Source: Oxyruncus cristatus (taxonomy: Eukaryota; Chordata; Aves; Passeriformes; Cotingidae). From it: 64,000 nucleotides of DNA. Shown one piece after another: positions 12,564 through 25,479 of the stretch. How positions within the stretch are numbered: position 1 is the stretch's first letter; each line of letters opens with the position of its first letter. The position numbers and the translations under genes were made by a program. The notes under the pieces were generated by a model. That model saw nothing but the letters and a program-made list of their open reading frames with translations. It searched no databases and was not told the origin of the DNA. The stretch spans positions 186,001-250,000 of the forward strand of contig VXAY01005021.1 of the NCBI GenBank assembly GCA_013399855.1, given 5' to 3'.

Positions 12564-15500
12564 ACTATATGCTACAGTCAGCCTGTTCCTGTGAGAAGAT
12601 TCAGATGGCAATTGGCAATTTGGCTTAGACACACGAGCACAGCAGCAGCTCACCAGCCATGTCAGAATTATTATGCATCATGCCTACATTACTGCACACA
12701 AAAAAAAAAAAAGCTATGTAAAAGGACACGACACTTACTCTTGCAGGGATTAGGAAATGCCAGAATTAAGACTGTCTATCCAATCTTTATTCTCCTCTTC
12801 TGTATATATATTATGATTGTCTTTACTCACATGTTAGTACACTTTCCTCCCTATGGGACTTCCTGGCACAGTCTCTAAATGGGTGATTATTCAAATTTTC
12901 ATTTCATCTTCCTCACTGGTTATTTGAACTTATTTAATGACTATCAATACCTGCAGTAATTATAAAATTATTCATCCCTTCCAATTCCTCGTTAGGTTAC
13001 TCATAGTCATGTCTAAATCCTTCTCAAGCACCAATCTTTTCAATGTCCTGAAGGGAAGAATGCATATTAAGAGTCCATCTTACGGTAGAAAAAAAGGGAG
13101 AGTAAGGCCAAAATTGTCCAAATTGTCCATTCGTTTTCTGTGCCCAACATGAAACATCAATACATCATGTATTTTACAGTTCTTTATATATTCAAATTAT
13201 AGTTCCAATGAACTCTAAGTGCAACTGTGAGTGCTGAACAAGAGGCCTCTCCTCTGCCTTCAGTTTCTAACCTTGTTCACTTTTCCCCTTCCTCCTTCTG
13301 CAGTCAATGGGACAGATCAGTAAAAGAAGGGGAGCACTCTGAGCACAGAAAAAAATCACAGAATCTTACTTCCAGCTCCCCTTCTGCATCCTCAGTGGTG
13401 AAGTCAGACACGTCACAGACAGATCAAGTATGAGTATTAAAAATCCAAATTATGCTAAAGACTGGAATCAAAGTTTCACTGTAAAAACAAAATAAAGTTT
13501 CAGCAGGCCATCAAGGTTAACTCAATCTTGATACTAATAATCATAGAAGGGTTTATATGACCTAACCACCAGACCTGCAAAATGTCAAGACCCTCATTCA
13601 AAGAATAAAGGGTCTGGAGCTGCTGAGGAAAGAGACGTTATAACTTTTAAAAATTGTCTGAAATGATATTATTTTCCCAGTTTATAAACAGGTAAGGTAT
13701 TTCTACTCATAAAACTCTCATAATGAACTTTTCTGAAGTACAAACTGAAAGCAGCTTCTGGGATGGTTAATTTTGAGAAAAAGGTAACTGAAAGAATGGT
13801 CTTCGAAAGGCACGTCCCAAAAGTCAGTCCCTGCAAGACTCCAGCAGATACAGGGAGAAAGAGAATCTCAGGTCTTTAAAAGTTTGGATGCACCTGGCTC
13901 CAGTGGGAGTAATGCCCCTAACTCTGCTGGAGGGCCCAGTGCCCTGCGGTCAGGCAGACTGTGATGCTGTGATGGATTCTTTCTTGCAGATGTCAGCGTG
14001 TGCCTGTTCTGTCCACGCTTGTACCCCGACAGTTCGAGCCCTGAGATTTCCCCAAGCAGAAACTGCCAGGCATCTAACACATTTCAAATTCAAGCTTGTT
14101 TTCTGTGATATAGCCAGACATTCACAATGGACAAGGCTGAAACCACCAAGCCCATCTTACATGTGACCTAAGCCAGAATTCAGCTCTCCAGAGGCAAAAG
14201 GCTAGTAAATTAACCTACTGTGTCACCTAACCCTTCACTATTGATTAGTAATTATTCTTTTGAAATGAAACAAGGACATAGGACAAAAGGTCATCTACAG
14301 TATATCCTGAGAAAAGCCAATGTTTCTCTACATCCTTCCATCCATCACTGTTGAGCACTGACTTGAAAGAAAAAAGTTCTCATTGAAATACAATTAAAAA
14401 AGTAATTTAACTCAGTCTGCATAAACCAGGAAGAGTTCGCAGACGTGAGCTAGTTCTGTGACAGGCGTGACAGGCAAAACTATGGTCAATTTTTCTTCAG
14501 TTTGAAGAAGCCATTGGAAAATTTGATAAAAGAAGCAGTCAATGAATAAATAAAACAACCAGGGACCAGTGGTCTTAGTGATGCCAGTTTACAGCTCAAA
14601 ATTCATACTGTCTCTCTTTGGCCATACTGGCCTCTCTTTGATCATTTCCTTTCTTTTTATCTTTTTCCTACATCTGATTAACTGCTAATTAATTGATTGA
14701 AAAACAAGCTGCTCATACAAATGCACTGAATTAATTGTTTTATTACCTAGAAGAACCCACTCTACCTTCTTTTGAACTATAAATGTTGCAGTTAAAAGAA
14801 GAATTGAGAAAAGAAATATATCTATATCTTTTAAGGATATAGCACTTATGATTTTTGAGGGAAGCAGTGGCCCTGTATTGTCCTGTGTGATAACCAATGC
14901 TGTATTCTCCAGAAGATTGACTTAGCCTATAGAACTAGCAAATGGAATATGTGGGACCACGCTCTAGGATCTGAATTTCCAGAAATCCCAACCGAATCTA
15001 AATCTAAGATATGTTCCATGTTTTGAAGCTGAGACTTACAATGGACTGGATTTAAGATGAGATCCCAGGTCACAACTGCACTTTTGGACACCAGAAATTT
15101 GTTTTCTTTTCAATCTATCATAAACACAAGGTTTTTCTGCAGTAGCATAAATTCTGTGGTACAAATTTGGAGCAGACAGAAACATCTCAGTCTTTAGGAC
15201 ATTCTTTCTATGACATAGTGGATTGTTAGCTTCCTTGAGGAACTAGTGATACTGCTTTACTTCAAAAAAATAAGAATGGGAGTCAGTCACCATACAGTTT
15301 TGTCATGATTTTGAAAGGTGCTGCCTCACTTCAAACTAAAATATAAGTTTACAATTTCTTCTATGATTTCAGAAGACACATGAGAATCTCATGCATAAGT
15401 TATATGATTGCACACACAGCATGGGAAATGCAGAAAAGTGTTCTCAATACATTAATGCCATAGGTTTACAGTAGCAATTAGAGCACAGAGAGTAAAATGT

Positions 15501-18500
15501 GTATTTGGATTATATTCTGTCAGTAGTGAAGTGTCAAAGGTAGTGAAACTGTTCACCATTCCATGGTGAGTTTATAATTCTAATATCTTAAATATGTATG
15601 AAGTGTATTTTATCTGAAGTCACTTATGACATATAAAAAATAGAGGTATCTAAATTTCAGCACTTTGCCTAAGGCCACAATATGAAGGTATTTTAGAGTT
15701 ATCATACTACTCGGTTTGGGAGCATTTTGGGGTGGGGGTTTTTTATTTTTTTTCTACAGTAGGAATCTCAAAACAGGTATTAACCTTACATACTATGTGC
15801 ATTGGATCCAATTCTCAGCAACTTGGCCTGTTGCTATCAAAGCACTTAACTAAAAAGAACGGACCTAAAAAGAAAGACTGGCCTGAAGTGCAGCCAGGCC
15901 CCTATCTAATGTGCAAGAAGAGAGGAGTGTATCACTGCTGAAGGTGAAAGCAGAGAGCAAAACCACCCAGCACAGCAGTCTGCTTGACTCAAGCCAGAAG
16001 AGCCCCCCCTTTTCTATCTTTTAATGTGCTCCTTATTTAGCTTTATATCACATTCAATATGTATTCTTCTTTCTAATCCCAAATATAGTATTTTTTTTTA
16101 TCTAATGTCCCATAAGAAAGATACATCATGTACCTTTCTCTAGATATCCCAATACTGTGTTCTATAGCTCCTATGTAGCATTTCTAAGATCTCTTCTCTA
16201 TACACATTATCTTTTGTCTATACACATGGACCATCCTAAAAAACTGATTCAACCAAGACTGGGTTTTTTTTAATAAATATCTTTTCAGCAGTATCTTCTC
16301 TGTTGCTGCAATACAACGTATGTCTTCATTCTTCTCAAGGCTCTTTATTACCATCCTCGGCTTGGAATGCTTCCCCTCCAGTTTGGAAGGAGCTTTCATG
16401 AACACCCAGAAAGTTTGCTCTCATACCAGCTCATCCTAAAAAATTTTTTTGTCCTACGAAAAGATTTGGAGGAATTAGTTTGCTGGTATGCCGAAACTGT
16501 AATTCACAGCAATATAGTATCACTCCTTTCTTGTCTTCTTTATCTTTCTGTTGTCCCTGTTTTTATTTAGATTGTGCACTGCCTACTGCATCTGGGTCTC
16601 ACATGCAGCTTCTCTGGTATATATCAATATATATAACATAGAATAATGTTGGCAACTGTTCCACCCCTTTTCTGAGGCTGATTCAAATGTAGAACAAAGC
16701 TGATTTACACAATCAGATGTTAATGTATCGCATCTTTCAGATTCTGACTAAGTCAATGCAAGATTAAAGCATCCTTCCCATTTTGAAAGTTCAATAGCTT
16801 GTCTGATTTTCTTCAATAATATAATTCTGAGTAATGCAAACTTTATCATATAATTTCTTTCACAAAATACTTAAGCAAACTTTTGAATGCCTTCCCAGAC
16901 TGATGTAGGACCTCCTTCCTCTGACACTTGTTGGAAAGATGCTCTCAGTTTCTCTGCTTGTTGAAGCTGAAGCAATCCTAACAGTCTTCTCAGTTCAAAA
17001 CCTCGGGGGGAGTTTTATCATTTCCATGACACCCCACTCAAATTTAAAGTGTTGATTTGTGATACCCCAGTAAAGTGTGAAGATTTCTGGTTTTTCTTGG
17101 TGATAACATTTGTAGTGAGCTATACATATACAAGTTTTTAAGAGGAGAGAAAAAATTTAGACATTATGGTATCAGGAAGATGGACACTAGAAAAGAACAA
17201 GAATCATTTTCTTCAAATATTATTCCTAACATTTTAAAAAGTCCTTCTAACATTTTTACATTACTTGAAAATTGTTGTTAGCTATTTACATTTCATCATA
17301 GTGGTAAGTAAGCTTTGAGAATAAACACATGACACTGTGAAAAGGGATTCATAATGAAATACCGGTTAATAGACAGGAAATGTCTGCAGATTATATCAGT
17401 CCTGTTCTTGGTTGCTCTAAAAGAATGAACACCATAAATTTGATCGTGACTCCCTACAACTCCTAATGAACAGGTATAAAGATCATAAATAACGAGAAGA
17501 ACAATTAATTTCATCTGAGAGTTTAAGCAGATAGTGAACATGAAGAGCAAATTGAAACTAGACAGTTACAGCAAACTGAGGCCAAGATATTAGCAGAGCA
17601 ATATGAAGACCTTTTTATTGTTTACACTAGTGCTTTCTTTGAGCAAACAGATGTTCTAGAATTGTAAATCCAATACATTTCATGAATGCTAACATCCTCT
17701 GGAAAATAACTAGTTTGCTAGAGTTGTATTATAAAGAAGTTTACTCCTTTGAAAAGGAATTTTGTAGACAGCAGATTTACTAAATCCAGTAGTTCCCTAT
17801 AGGGCCATATTTCTACATTTTTTTAGAAATTAAACTCAACATTAACATAAAAATGTCAGTGGCAGAGTATGTAAAATGACTTTCTCTTAGAATTCTTCTT
17901 TAAAATATGCACATCTGAACTAGAAATATATAATGGCTTCAACACTATGGATTAACATCATATAAGAGACTACAATTATGTCAAAGCAGCCATTTCACCC
18001 TCGGAAGGACAAAGTAGATATTTTTGAGTGTATAAGTTAAGTGAAGAGTCTGTCATTCATATCTTCACGCATTTCAATGGCAGGTTTTTTCCCCTCTGGC
18101 ACTTGTGGTTTCAATGTATCGCCTGCCAGGAAAGGACATTGTTCTTGAAGGTTTAGCAAAAAAGCACTAAAATGTAACCAAAAAAGAAGATTTCCAGTAT
18201 CATTAAGGATCTGATTTAAACCCACAAAAGCAATGAAATTTAAGAGTAAGTCAATTATGATTGACATGTGTCCCTTAACATATGCTAGATACTGCTCGCT
18301 GCACATGCAGGAAGTTATTAAAACCATTTAACAATACATTTCATGTGATGACAGCCAGATCAAGGAGCACAGTCAATTAAAACAAGAGATAGATAAATTC
18401 AAAAATTATGGGAGCTAATTCAGTACAGGGATGTAATTAAAAGTTCAAGTGGTTATGTAAACCTTTGTGGTTCACTTGTCGGACTGTCAGTCACACGGTA

Positions 18501-19634
18501 ACAAGCTGTAGGGACCCTGCAAAGAACCATGACTTTCCCCTTGGCTGCCTACAGTGGGTCCTCCAAACTCAAACACAGATCTCTGCACAGAGGTGATTTT
18601 CTGTATAAAAACTGCAGTCACTACTAATCTTGTTAAAGTTACTGTGAATGCAGGTGGCTAAAACTTTTGTCTGTAAGTCTGACTTGTGAAAATTTTGTCT
18701 GTGGATATTAGCATTTGGTCACCATGAAAATTGATATTTGGTATAAAGACATTCATGTTACTTAAAGATAGAAACAGGTGAAGAGAACCCTGAAATTTGG
18801 ATTCTATGATTTGGAAAACCCTCCAATAACAAGATGAGAGTCTCTTCAAAGATTTCCAGAAGAAAGAGGGGAAAAAAGGGAGGGAGGGAACTGAAAGCAA
18901 TATGTTTCTGGCACTTTACATTGCAGGAGGTACAGCTCATTAAAACACACTCAAAATGATGCTGCTAGGAAAGCAGATTTTGAGTGAATGTTAGTGAGGT
19001 CTGCAAATCAGAGTTAAATTTTGCAGCGCAAGCACATTCACCACGTCCCACAGCCAGATGGGATGTGGTTTAGTAAACATTTTTTTGCTGTGAGACCCAA
19101 AGTTATTCACACAGAGGGCACAGACAGACCAAAGCTCCTCTGATAGCTCCTTGTCTAAAAGCCATCCAGCCACATTCACATAGCACCAGGCTCCAACTAA
19201 TCCAAAGATCTAACAGCTCTGGCAGGTTGGAGCCTAAATGGGGTTAGAACAGCTCTATTTCTATCTGCCCATGTAGAGGTAACAAAGAAGACATGAAATA
19301 CAGATTATTTTCCATATTTTAATATTTTAAAAATTCTGCAACTTTTATCAAAGATTGTCTCCTCTCAATATCGCTTTCTTTTCTGTCCCTTTTTTTCTTG
19401 ATTTTTACTACTTAAATTGCAAGTTTTTCCGTATGTCTTTTATAACAGCATCTAAAACAGTAATGGACTGATGGTTCATTTCTGCATTTAGCTTAATAGG
19501 AAGAGAACTACAACTTGTGATACAAATGATAAGAACATGCTCTAACCCTTTCCTGGCACATTCCATCCAAGAGTATGGAACATCTTGTTATGAATTAATA
19601 CTCAGCCTCATACAAGCATTGTCTTCACTTCACA
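12564..19634. other. Non-coding DNA, no gene seen
   Basis: About 7 kb with no recognised exon or well-defined transposon. It holds a 13-nt poly-A run near 12700, a perfect 9-bp doublet gtgacaggc (14459-14476), and a small hairpin (19041-19068, arms ccacgtccca and tgggatgtgg with one G:U). Open frames stay under 100 codons and are unfamiliar. The patch at 13860-14110 is slightly GC-richer but shows no gene signal. Confidence 0.55.
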
Positions 19635-19725
19635 TTGCAGTAGGGCACAGAACAGTTACAAAACTTCCCCAAGGTCATTGTGAAGTCTCTGTCAAAACAA
19701 GAATAGAACACACATGATTGCCAAT
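19635..19725 (-). mobile_element. MIR/CORE-SINE-like relic, reverse orientation
   Basis: The plus strand reads aaacttccccaaggtcattg, then gaagtctctgtcaaaaca and gaatagaacacacatgattg. That follows the order of the inverted MIR-type consensus (acttgcccaaggtcacacag, agtctgtggcagagc, gaatagaacccaggtc). This is an ancient tRNA-derived SINE relic seen at low copy in bird genomes. It is diverged, so the ends are approximate and the exact family (MIR or another CORE-SINE) is open. Confidence 0.6.
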
Positions 19726-20160
19726 TTTTACTTTAGCTATATAATGATTATTTCCCTGACACACAATATCTCTTTATGCATATGTCCTTAGTAATAAAAA
19801 ATAGAGAAAAGAAATTCCTCAGATATGTATGCTGCAGTCTATAAGCAGAAGTCTCACTAAACAATACGTCTTTCAAATTTTTCCATGAGGCATCAACATC
19901 TCTTTAAGGACTTTATCATCGCTACTGACACATAATCATTCCTTGCAGGTGGAAAACATTGTGCTGAGAGATAATTGGGATAGTTATTGGATATGACTCC
20001 TCACTGGTTTTAAGGCAGTATTAAGGCATGATTGCATCCTGCTCAAAGAAAAAAATGAATATTCTCTGCATTTATGTCAGATTGAGTGATTTATGGGTAT
20101 TGTAAATACTGCACTAGATTATAAGGTCTAACATTATTTGATGGGATGCAATACAAACTT
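19726..20160. other. Non-coding spacer, nothing seen
   Basis: AT-rich unique sequence between the SINE relic and the tandem duplication. No exon, repeat or regulatory signature stands out. Confidence 0.6.
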
Positions 20161-20220
20161 AAAATATGGATGCTTTCCCCTTAGAAAGGAAAAATATGGA
20201 TGCTTTCCCCTTAGAGAAGA
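20161..20220. repeat. 30-bp tandem duplication, two copies
   Basis: Positions 20161-20190 are repeated at 20191-20220. The shared core aaatatggatgctttcccct is identical and the copies differ only near the 3' end (ttagaaagga against ttagagaaga). The near-identity implies a recent duplication. Confidence 0.93.
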
Positions 20221-20889
20221 AAAGCTGTTTTGGCTGTTGGAGTCACATTTACTGTTGGTTTATCTGGGTGGGGTAATTTGATCTCAGCTTGTGTGGAGGA
20301 AACTGTCATCTCACAGTGCCACACTCACTGCAAAAGGAACAAATATTTTGAAAACCTTTCCCAAATAACTGGGATTATTAATGAAAAAAATCTGGTATCT
20401 GTAAATAAGCACTTTGCTGATACATTTGTGAGCAGTAAATCACTCTTGGGAATCCTATTTGTGGTGGACAGCTTAAATGACTAAGCAAACCTTGGTTCCT
20501 CAAGGGCTTGGGCTTCAGACTATGTGGGAGAAAAAGGGCACAGTTGAAGGGAGACACTTCTTCATCCTACAAGATCTTTGAGAGGGAAATCCCTGACCAT
20601 AACTGGGGAGGGGAAAATCCCCTACCCAGAGTAAAAAAAAATTACAGCTTTATATAGCAAAGAAACCTCTAAGGAAGTATTAAATTTGCTATGCTTTTTT
20701 CTCACACATGCTACACATGGAGGTTCAGGTGTTTCTTTTATTCTAGTTGTGTCACACCTGAAGAAGATTAAACAGATAAAATAGTGTGCTCTATGTGAAC
20801 AGAAGGTGTGCAATCTGAAGGAAACAAGGACCATTTTTCATGGAAATGAAGGACAGTTCTCTAACTAAGCCAATGTTTGTCTTTAGTTC
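20221..20889. other. Non-coding spacer, no gene seen
   Basis: Unique sequence. Frames 20230-20484 plus and 20622-20834 minus are short and unfamiliar. No repeat is recognised. Confidence 0.55.
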
Positions 20890-20968
20890 AAAACTGGTCT
20901 GACCCAAAACCCACTGAAGTCAATGTAAGTTTCTGCATTAAATTCAGAGAGTTTTGGATCAAGGCCAG
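20890..20968. repeat. Ancient palindromic repeat with gaagtcaatg core
   Basis: The left arm ggtctgacccaaaac (20896-20910) and right arm gttttggatcaaggcc (20951-20966) are imperfect inverted repeats. They flank cccactgaagtcaatg. This matches a family of old fold-back elements that I know to be common in turtle, crocodile and bird DNA, with arms of the form ctgatccaaagccc around cattgaagtcaatgg. I cannot give a confident database name. It is a fossil with no coding capacity. Confidence 0.55.
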
Positions 20969-21370
20969 TATTATTCATGTTGTTAGGGCTCATTGTTTAA
21001 TTTTAGTAAAAGAAAACTGTTTAATTTCCTTTTTTAGAAGAAGAAATTTTACAAGACCAAATATCAGTTGTGTCCATTTTTTTTACTAAAAGCTTCTTCA
21101 CTGGATACTTTGTCAGTAGAATGAGTAATCCATGGTATATTTTTCAGATTTTTCTCATTCAATGAAAAGGAATGTCAGAAATTAACAGCCTCAAAATTTA
21201 CACCTTGTGCTATGGAAGCTTCCCAGGAAGGGGGGGAGGGGGAAAAGTAAAGAAACTAGACATAATTTTATTGCCTAGGAATACCTTTGGCTATTGTTTT
21301 GTGGGTTTTTTTATGGGATAGAATGTCACTATGTGCAATACTATAGGCATTTCCAGTCATTGTTTCATAT
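20969..21370. other. Non-coding spacer with G-run
   Basis: Unique sequence containing a purine tract with a G7-A-G5 run (about 21230-21243). No gene signal is seen. Confidence 0.55.
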
Positions 21371-21440
21371 ACGGAATTCCCATTGAAGTCAATGGCACTG
21401 TTGCATGAAACTCCATGGCAGGATACGCCTGCAAGAGCAG
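21371..21440. repeat. Possible second gaagtcaatgg-type ancient repeat fragment
   Basis: The stretch ggaattcccattgaagtcaatggcactg (quoted in parts: ggaattcccattgaag, tcaatggcactg) carries the palindromic cattgaagtcaatg core of the same fold-back family found about 450 bp upstream. The arms are poorly preserved, so the ends are guesses. Confidence 0.4.
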
Positions 21441-22629
21441 TGAATTTTATCCTAATGTAACAAGGCAGATGACTGCAAAGTGATCACTAAGCCAGGTGAT
21501 TACACCCCTGAAGCTGAATTTCTTTGGAAAAAAATAAGAAAAATAAGACGTCAAGCCCAGATTCCCCCTGCTGTTACTCCACAGCCAGAGAAACTCAGGT
21601 GAAGTGTTTGCAACCTTCTCACTCTCTCTGTCGTCTGCTCCCCCATGAAGTTCCAAGAGCTGAAGAGGATAAAGCAAGCTCTTCCACTATAACAGAAAAT
21701 CTTCTCTGATGCCAAAATTCCAGTTCTGTCTTTCCCCAGACCAAACCAAAGCTTGGTGCCAGGATGTCATGCCATATCTGCTCTATTTCACAGATACCTG
21801 GCAAACCAAACCACATAGACCCTTGAAAGATGTAACAATCATAGAGTTTTTTACTTTGGGGTTTTTTTTCATTATGGTCAGCATTTACATGCTGGATCAT
21901 CCTTATCTCCAAAAGTCTGGTTAAATGGTAACAGTTACCATCTCAGCCTAATTCTCAAGGGATCTGTCACCTGAGTCATTAAATTTAAAATTCCGTCCAC
22001 CTATATATTTTCAGTTCTTAATTCATGTGAGTCCTTCACCATGGGATGTAGGGCAGCAATCAGGAAATAAGTTCAGAAGAAACATGTTATTGGGGAAAAA
22101 CTCAGCCAGATGCACCAGAGACACAGGCTGTTGGGAATATTGCAGGGTGTCCCAGACTTGGCTCATGGCCATGCATATGACTGCCTTTCCAAGTGGCCTT
22201 CAAAACCAACCATGCCTAGGCATGTTGCGTTTAACATACCAGTTTCATGGATATGATTTCTCCAAACATTCAGCCTTACAGCTATTTTCAATTTTCCATC
22301 ATTATATAGTGCCTGAGGTGATTCTTAAGAAATTCTGATGGAAACGTTTCTGTCAGTTTTACGAGGAATGGAAGAACAGAGGATATAGTCTCATTGTAAA
22401 AAGAAAAAAGGTGATAACACAGCTCCTGCAAAAATGTCTGATTCTGAGATGTGAAATTTAGCATGGGTCTCTTGTGCTTAGTTCCAGGGTAAAAATAGAT
22501 TGAGTGATAATAAACAAGAAAAAAATCATTCCTGTGCATGCTTGGTAGACAAGTAGCCTGAGGAAGAGTGTTTGTGATATCATCCCATGATAGGGGAGAA
22601 TGCTTTTCAGTCTCTGGAAAGTGGATAGC
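21441..22629. other. Non-coding spacer, no gene seen
   Basis: Several overlapping frames of up to 103 codons occur on both strands (for example 22027-22338 plus, 21619-21912 minus). None is recognisable and their mutual overlap argues for chance. No repeat is recognised. Confidence 0.5.
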
Positions 22630-22750
22630 ATGTTATATTAGTTCTCAACAAATCTGGGGTTTGTCTCTGTTTCTGCCACTGGCCTCATGAGTGACACCAA
22701 AAAAATAATTTTTCTCTATTTTGTTTCTGCTTCCATAGCTTTAAAATCAG
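22630..22750 (+). mobile_element. MIR-like SINE relic, forward orientation
   Basis: The order ctggggtttgtctctg, tttctgccactggcctcatg, agtgacacc, then tttctctattttgtttctgc and ctttaaaatc follows the MIR-type plan. The usual plan is ctgggttcaaatcctg, gctctgccactaact, gtgtgaccttgggcaagtca, cctcagtttcc, ctgtaaaatg. The central gaccttgggcaagtca box is decayed into an A-rich tract, so this is tentative. Confidence 0.45.
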
Positions 22751-23900
22751 AAAACATATGCTAACCTTTTTTTCTTCTTCTTTTTCCTCCTTTTTTTTTA
22801 TAGATCTCTTAGACCCCTCAATGAAGGATTCAGAAAAGAGCTAGATAGTGTTGGTATTACTATGAATAGCCAAAGTTAACATGGGAGTAAAGCAGAAATT
22901 ATGACTCTACAACTCTACAATTCTCCAGAGTTCAGTCTGGTACAAAATTATTTTGTACACGGGTAGAGAGAAACAAGGTAATAAGAGTACTTTTCTTAAA
23001 ACCGCCATTGATTTAGGGTACTTCAGACTTATTAAGTCCAGTTTAGATATTTTCTGGTTTTCATGTTGTTTTCTAATGACATCAACTCCAGGAAACACAG
23101 AGGACTGGAAACACCAAAGAATGAAACACAACATCTTTAAAGCCAATTTTATTTCAAATAAGTGGTTTCATTTTATATTAAAAAAACATACTTAGTTGAC
23201 ATTTTAGGAGATCAAATGCTGCTCCCTTTAGGACTACATCTGCATATGTGCATCTGTGTACTTTAATTAATGCTTGGTTCTGTAAAGCATTTAGAAGAAA
23301 TGAAAAAAAAAAAAAAATTCCGGACTCTCAACTATTTTAACTGACAATATCTCATTAATTTGAGAGATTAATTTTATTCCATGGGCACGGCAAAAAAAGA
23401 AGTCAAAAAGTTTACTCAGAGCCAAGGACAACAGGGGAGTTGCCTTTTTCAAGAAACATGGCCGTACAAAACTTGCAAAGTTTACGGAATCTCTCTGGTT
23501 TGTATTGCTTTACAAGATCTGACAGAGGAGTATTGTTTCCAGAAGTGTAACTTCTTAATGTGTTTCCCAGAATTCTGAAAATATGGTATGTAGGCATTAG
23601 TGGTCTAAGGGTCACCTGCATCCTGCTGGAATAACTTTACCTATATATGGATAGAAGTAGGTAGTGATATATATAATGTACTCTGGTTTTTTCCCCCAAT
23701 AGATTTTTGAGAGTTACACAAAGCTGTTGAGATACTAAGGATGTCTTTAGCATGGGATAAGTATGCTTTCAAATCTTTAAGTATTGAAAAAACTTCCTGC
23801 GCTGTTGTTAATTATTATTTAGCAGAAAGCACAACATCCTTCTTCCCCTGCCTCTTCATTTCACCAAATGCCTCACAGGTAGCATTCAAAGGAGGTCTGA
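22751..23900. other. Non-coding spacer with strong polypyrimidine tract
   Basis: A long polypyrimidine tract ends in tttatag at about 22803, which looks like a splice acceptor. The downstream frames close within about 60-75 nt and no convincing matching donor is seen, so no exon is called. A poly-A run lies near 23307-23321. No gene is seen. Confidence 0.5.
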
Positions 23901-25379
23901 AATTCTGACACAAACTAACTTGACCCAGAAGTCTCTTCTCAAGTAAATTATCCTGATTGTTAGTACAGCTTCATATGGAATTTCCATGGATGTAAAGCAC
24001 ACGAGACAAACATTTTAAACTGCTGCTCCCCTGTACTGACCATGTGAAACCAACTGATTGTCAGCTATGCCTAATTATGCCTTATTTTTTAATAATCTGT
24101 GAGCTGTAAAGCACCTATCATGGCTGCCACCCAGACTTTTCAACAACATTAAAACAAAGCAAAACAAAAGAGCCCTGAAATATTGACTCAGTAATCTATC
24201 TCCCTCCCTCAAGGAAAGCTTGCCTGCCATAAAATTCCAATCAATTGCACACACACAATTATGAAAATATGGGCCTCAAAACTTCATTCAAAAGCCTGAT
24301 TATGCTAAATATAGATCAACACGTAATTTCTGCTTCCTTTCTATTTTTAAATCATGTTTTTGACAAATGTTGAAATTATAATGAGTGGTTTAGATTGTTT
24401 TTCTTTTTCTTTTGCATTGAAGGGTTTGCGGAGGGTTTCATGGCTTTAATAGCTACATATTCTTTATAGCCCCTTTAAAATACTAATAAAAGTGATGAAA
24501 AGGCATGAAAAATCATCACTGATTGCATAGGAATTCACTTAAAATACGATCTTTCCTTTGCTCAGTTATCATCTGTGGTGGTGTTTCCTTACAGAAATGG
24601 TAAAGGGCTAAAAGTTCTTAATAAAAAACACGTGCTTTTCTTTACTCCACCACCACACTTGAATGTATTCCCCTGAGGAAAACTACACCAGGTTAACCAC
24701 CGCAAGGCAGCCTGATGGTAAATTGGATCCATTTTTAAAAATGCATTCCCATAAGATTCAGTTTAATACACTCTTTCTGAGAATACCTCTGTGAGATTGT
24801 CTTTTCCCTTTGATAGTCTCGCTCTTCGTATTTGGAAGCAATCTCAGCTGGTGAAAGGCAAGAACAGAAAACATCATTTTGAGACAATAAAGCAACAAAG
24901 ATCAGAATTACTCAGAAATTAAGACCAAAAACCATGTCTATGTTGCATTCAATCTTTTTTTCTATCTCTGGACATGCAAAATTCTTTGCACTTAACAGAA
25001 GGGAAATTGGGTCATTTCCCTTGAAGTATGTAAGAGGCAGTGTTACAGGTCCAAAACTTAAAATATGACAAGGACACTGAGAAGCTTTTATCCATACTTA
25101 TGGCCAGGTCTTGAATATAATGGACCTTAAGTGAAAAATGTGGTATTAAGGTCTTTTACTTATCTTTTGAAAGTTTTTGTTAATTTGAGAAAATATCGCC
25201 ACACTTAAAATGGAAATCACTGTGGACTCAGCAGCAGGACTTGTCTTAGGAGAAAAAAAAATTTAAACCAGATCTTCCCATTTGTAAATGGCATGTTGGG
25301 GTCTGTCAGTGATAATCGATTCCACATAAAACAGCTTCACTTCCTTGTTCAGGAGCAGTGACTTAGCCTTGCACATTAA
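23901..25379. other. Repeat-free block, candidate conserved non-coding DNA
   Basis: No recognised repeat and no coding potential. The texture (AT-rich homeodomain-type words, intact motifs, no decayed transposons) resembles developmental enhancers. It includes a perfect 10-bp MEF2 consensus CTAAATATAG (24305-24314) and an 8-bp inverted repeat agtgatga / tcatcact (24491-24498, 24513-24520). Conservation cannot be judged from one genome, so this is a suggestion, not a call. Confidence 0.25.
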
Positions 25380-25479
25380 GGGGGGGGACACAGAGGGAGA
25401 AAAGGATCTTAATTCAAAGACAGAAAGAGAGGCCTAGAACAAGTATTTGACCTTGCTTTGAAGGGGGGGGAAAAAAAAA
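25380..25479. repeat. G8 run and G8A9 homopolymer pair
   Basis: An uninterrupted G8 lies at 25380-25387. A second G8 (25463-25470) is followed directly by A9 (25471-25479). These are slippage-prone homopolymers; their lengths may be misassembled or polymorphic. Confidence 0.85.

Noticed and set aside
12477..12878. Possible processed pseudogene (133-codon frame with an internal poly-A run)
   Set aside because: The translation matches no known protein and the A-run is not at the end of any gene-like sequence; processed pseudogenes are also rare in birds.
15640..15710. cactttgcctaaggccacaa resembling an inverted MIR box
   Set aside because: Flanking words do not follow the MIR order; a single diverged box is not enough.
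18801..18822. ggattctatgatttggaaaa resembling a CR1 terminal octamer
   Set aside because: No second octamer and no CR1 3' UTR on either side.
22760..22976. Strong polypyrimidine acceptor with a gtaata donor downstream
   Set aside because: All three frames close inside the interval and the donor is weak; no exon called.
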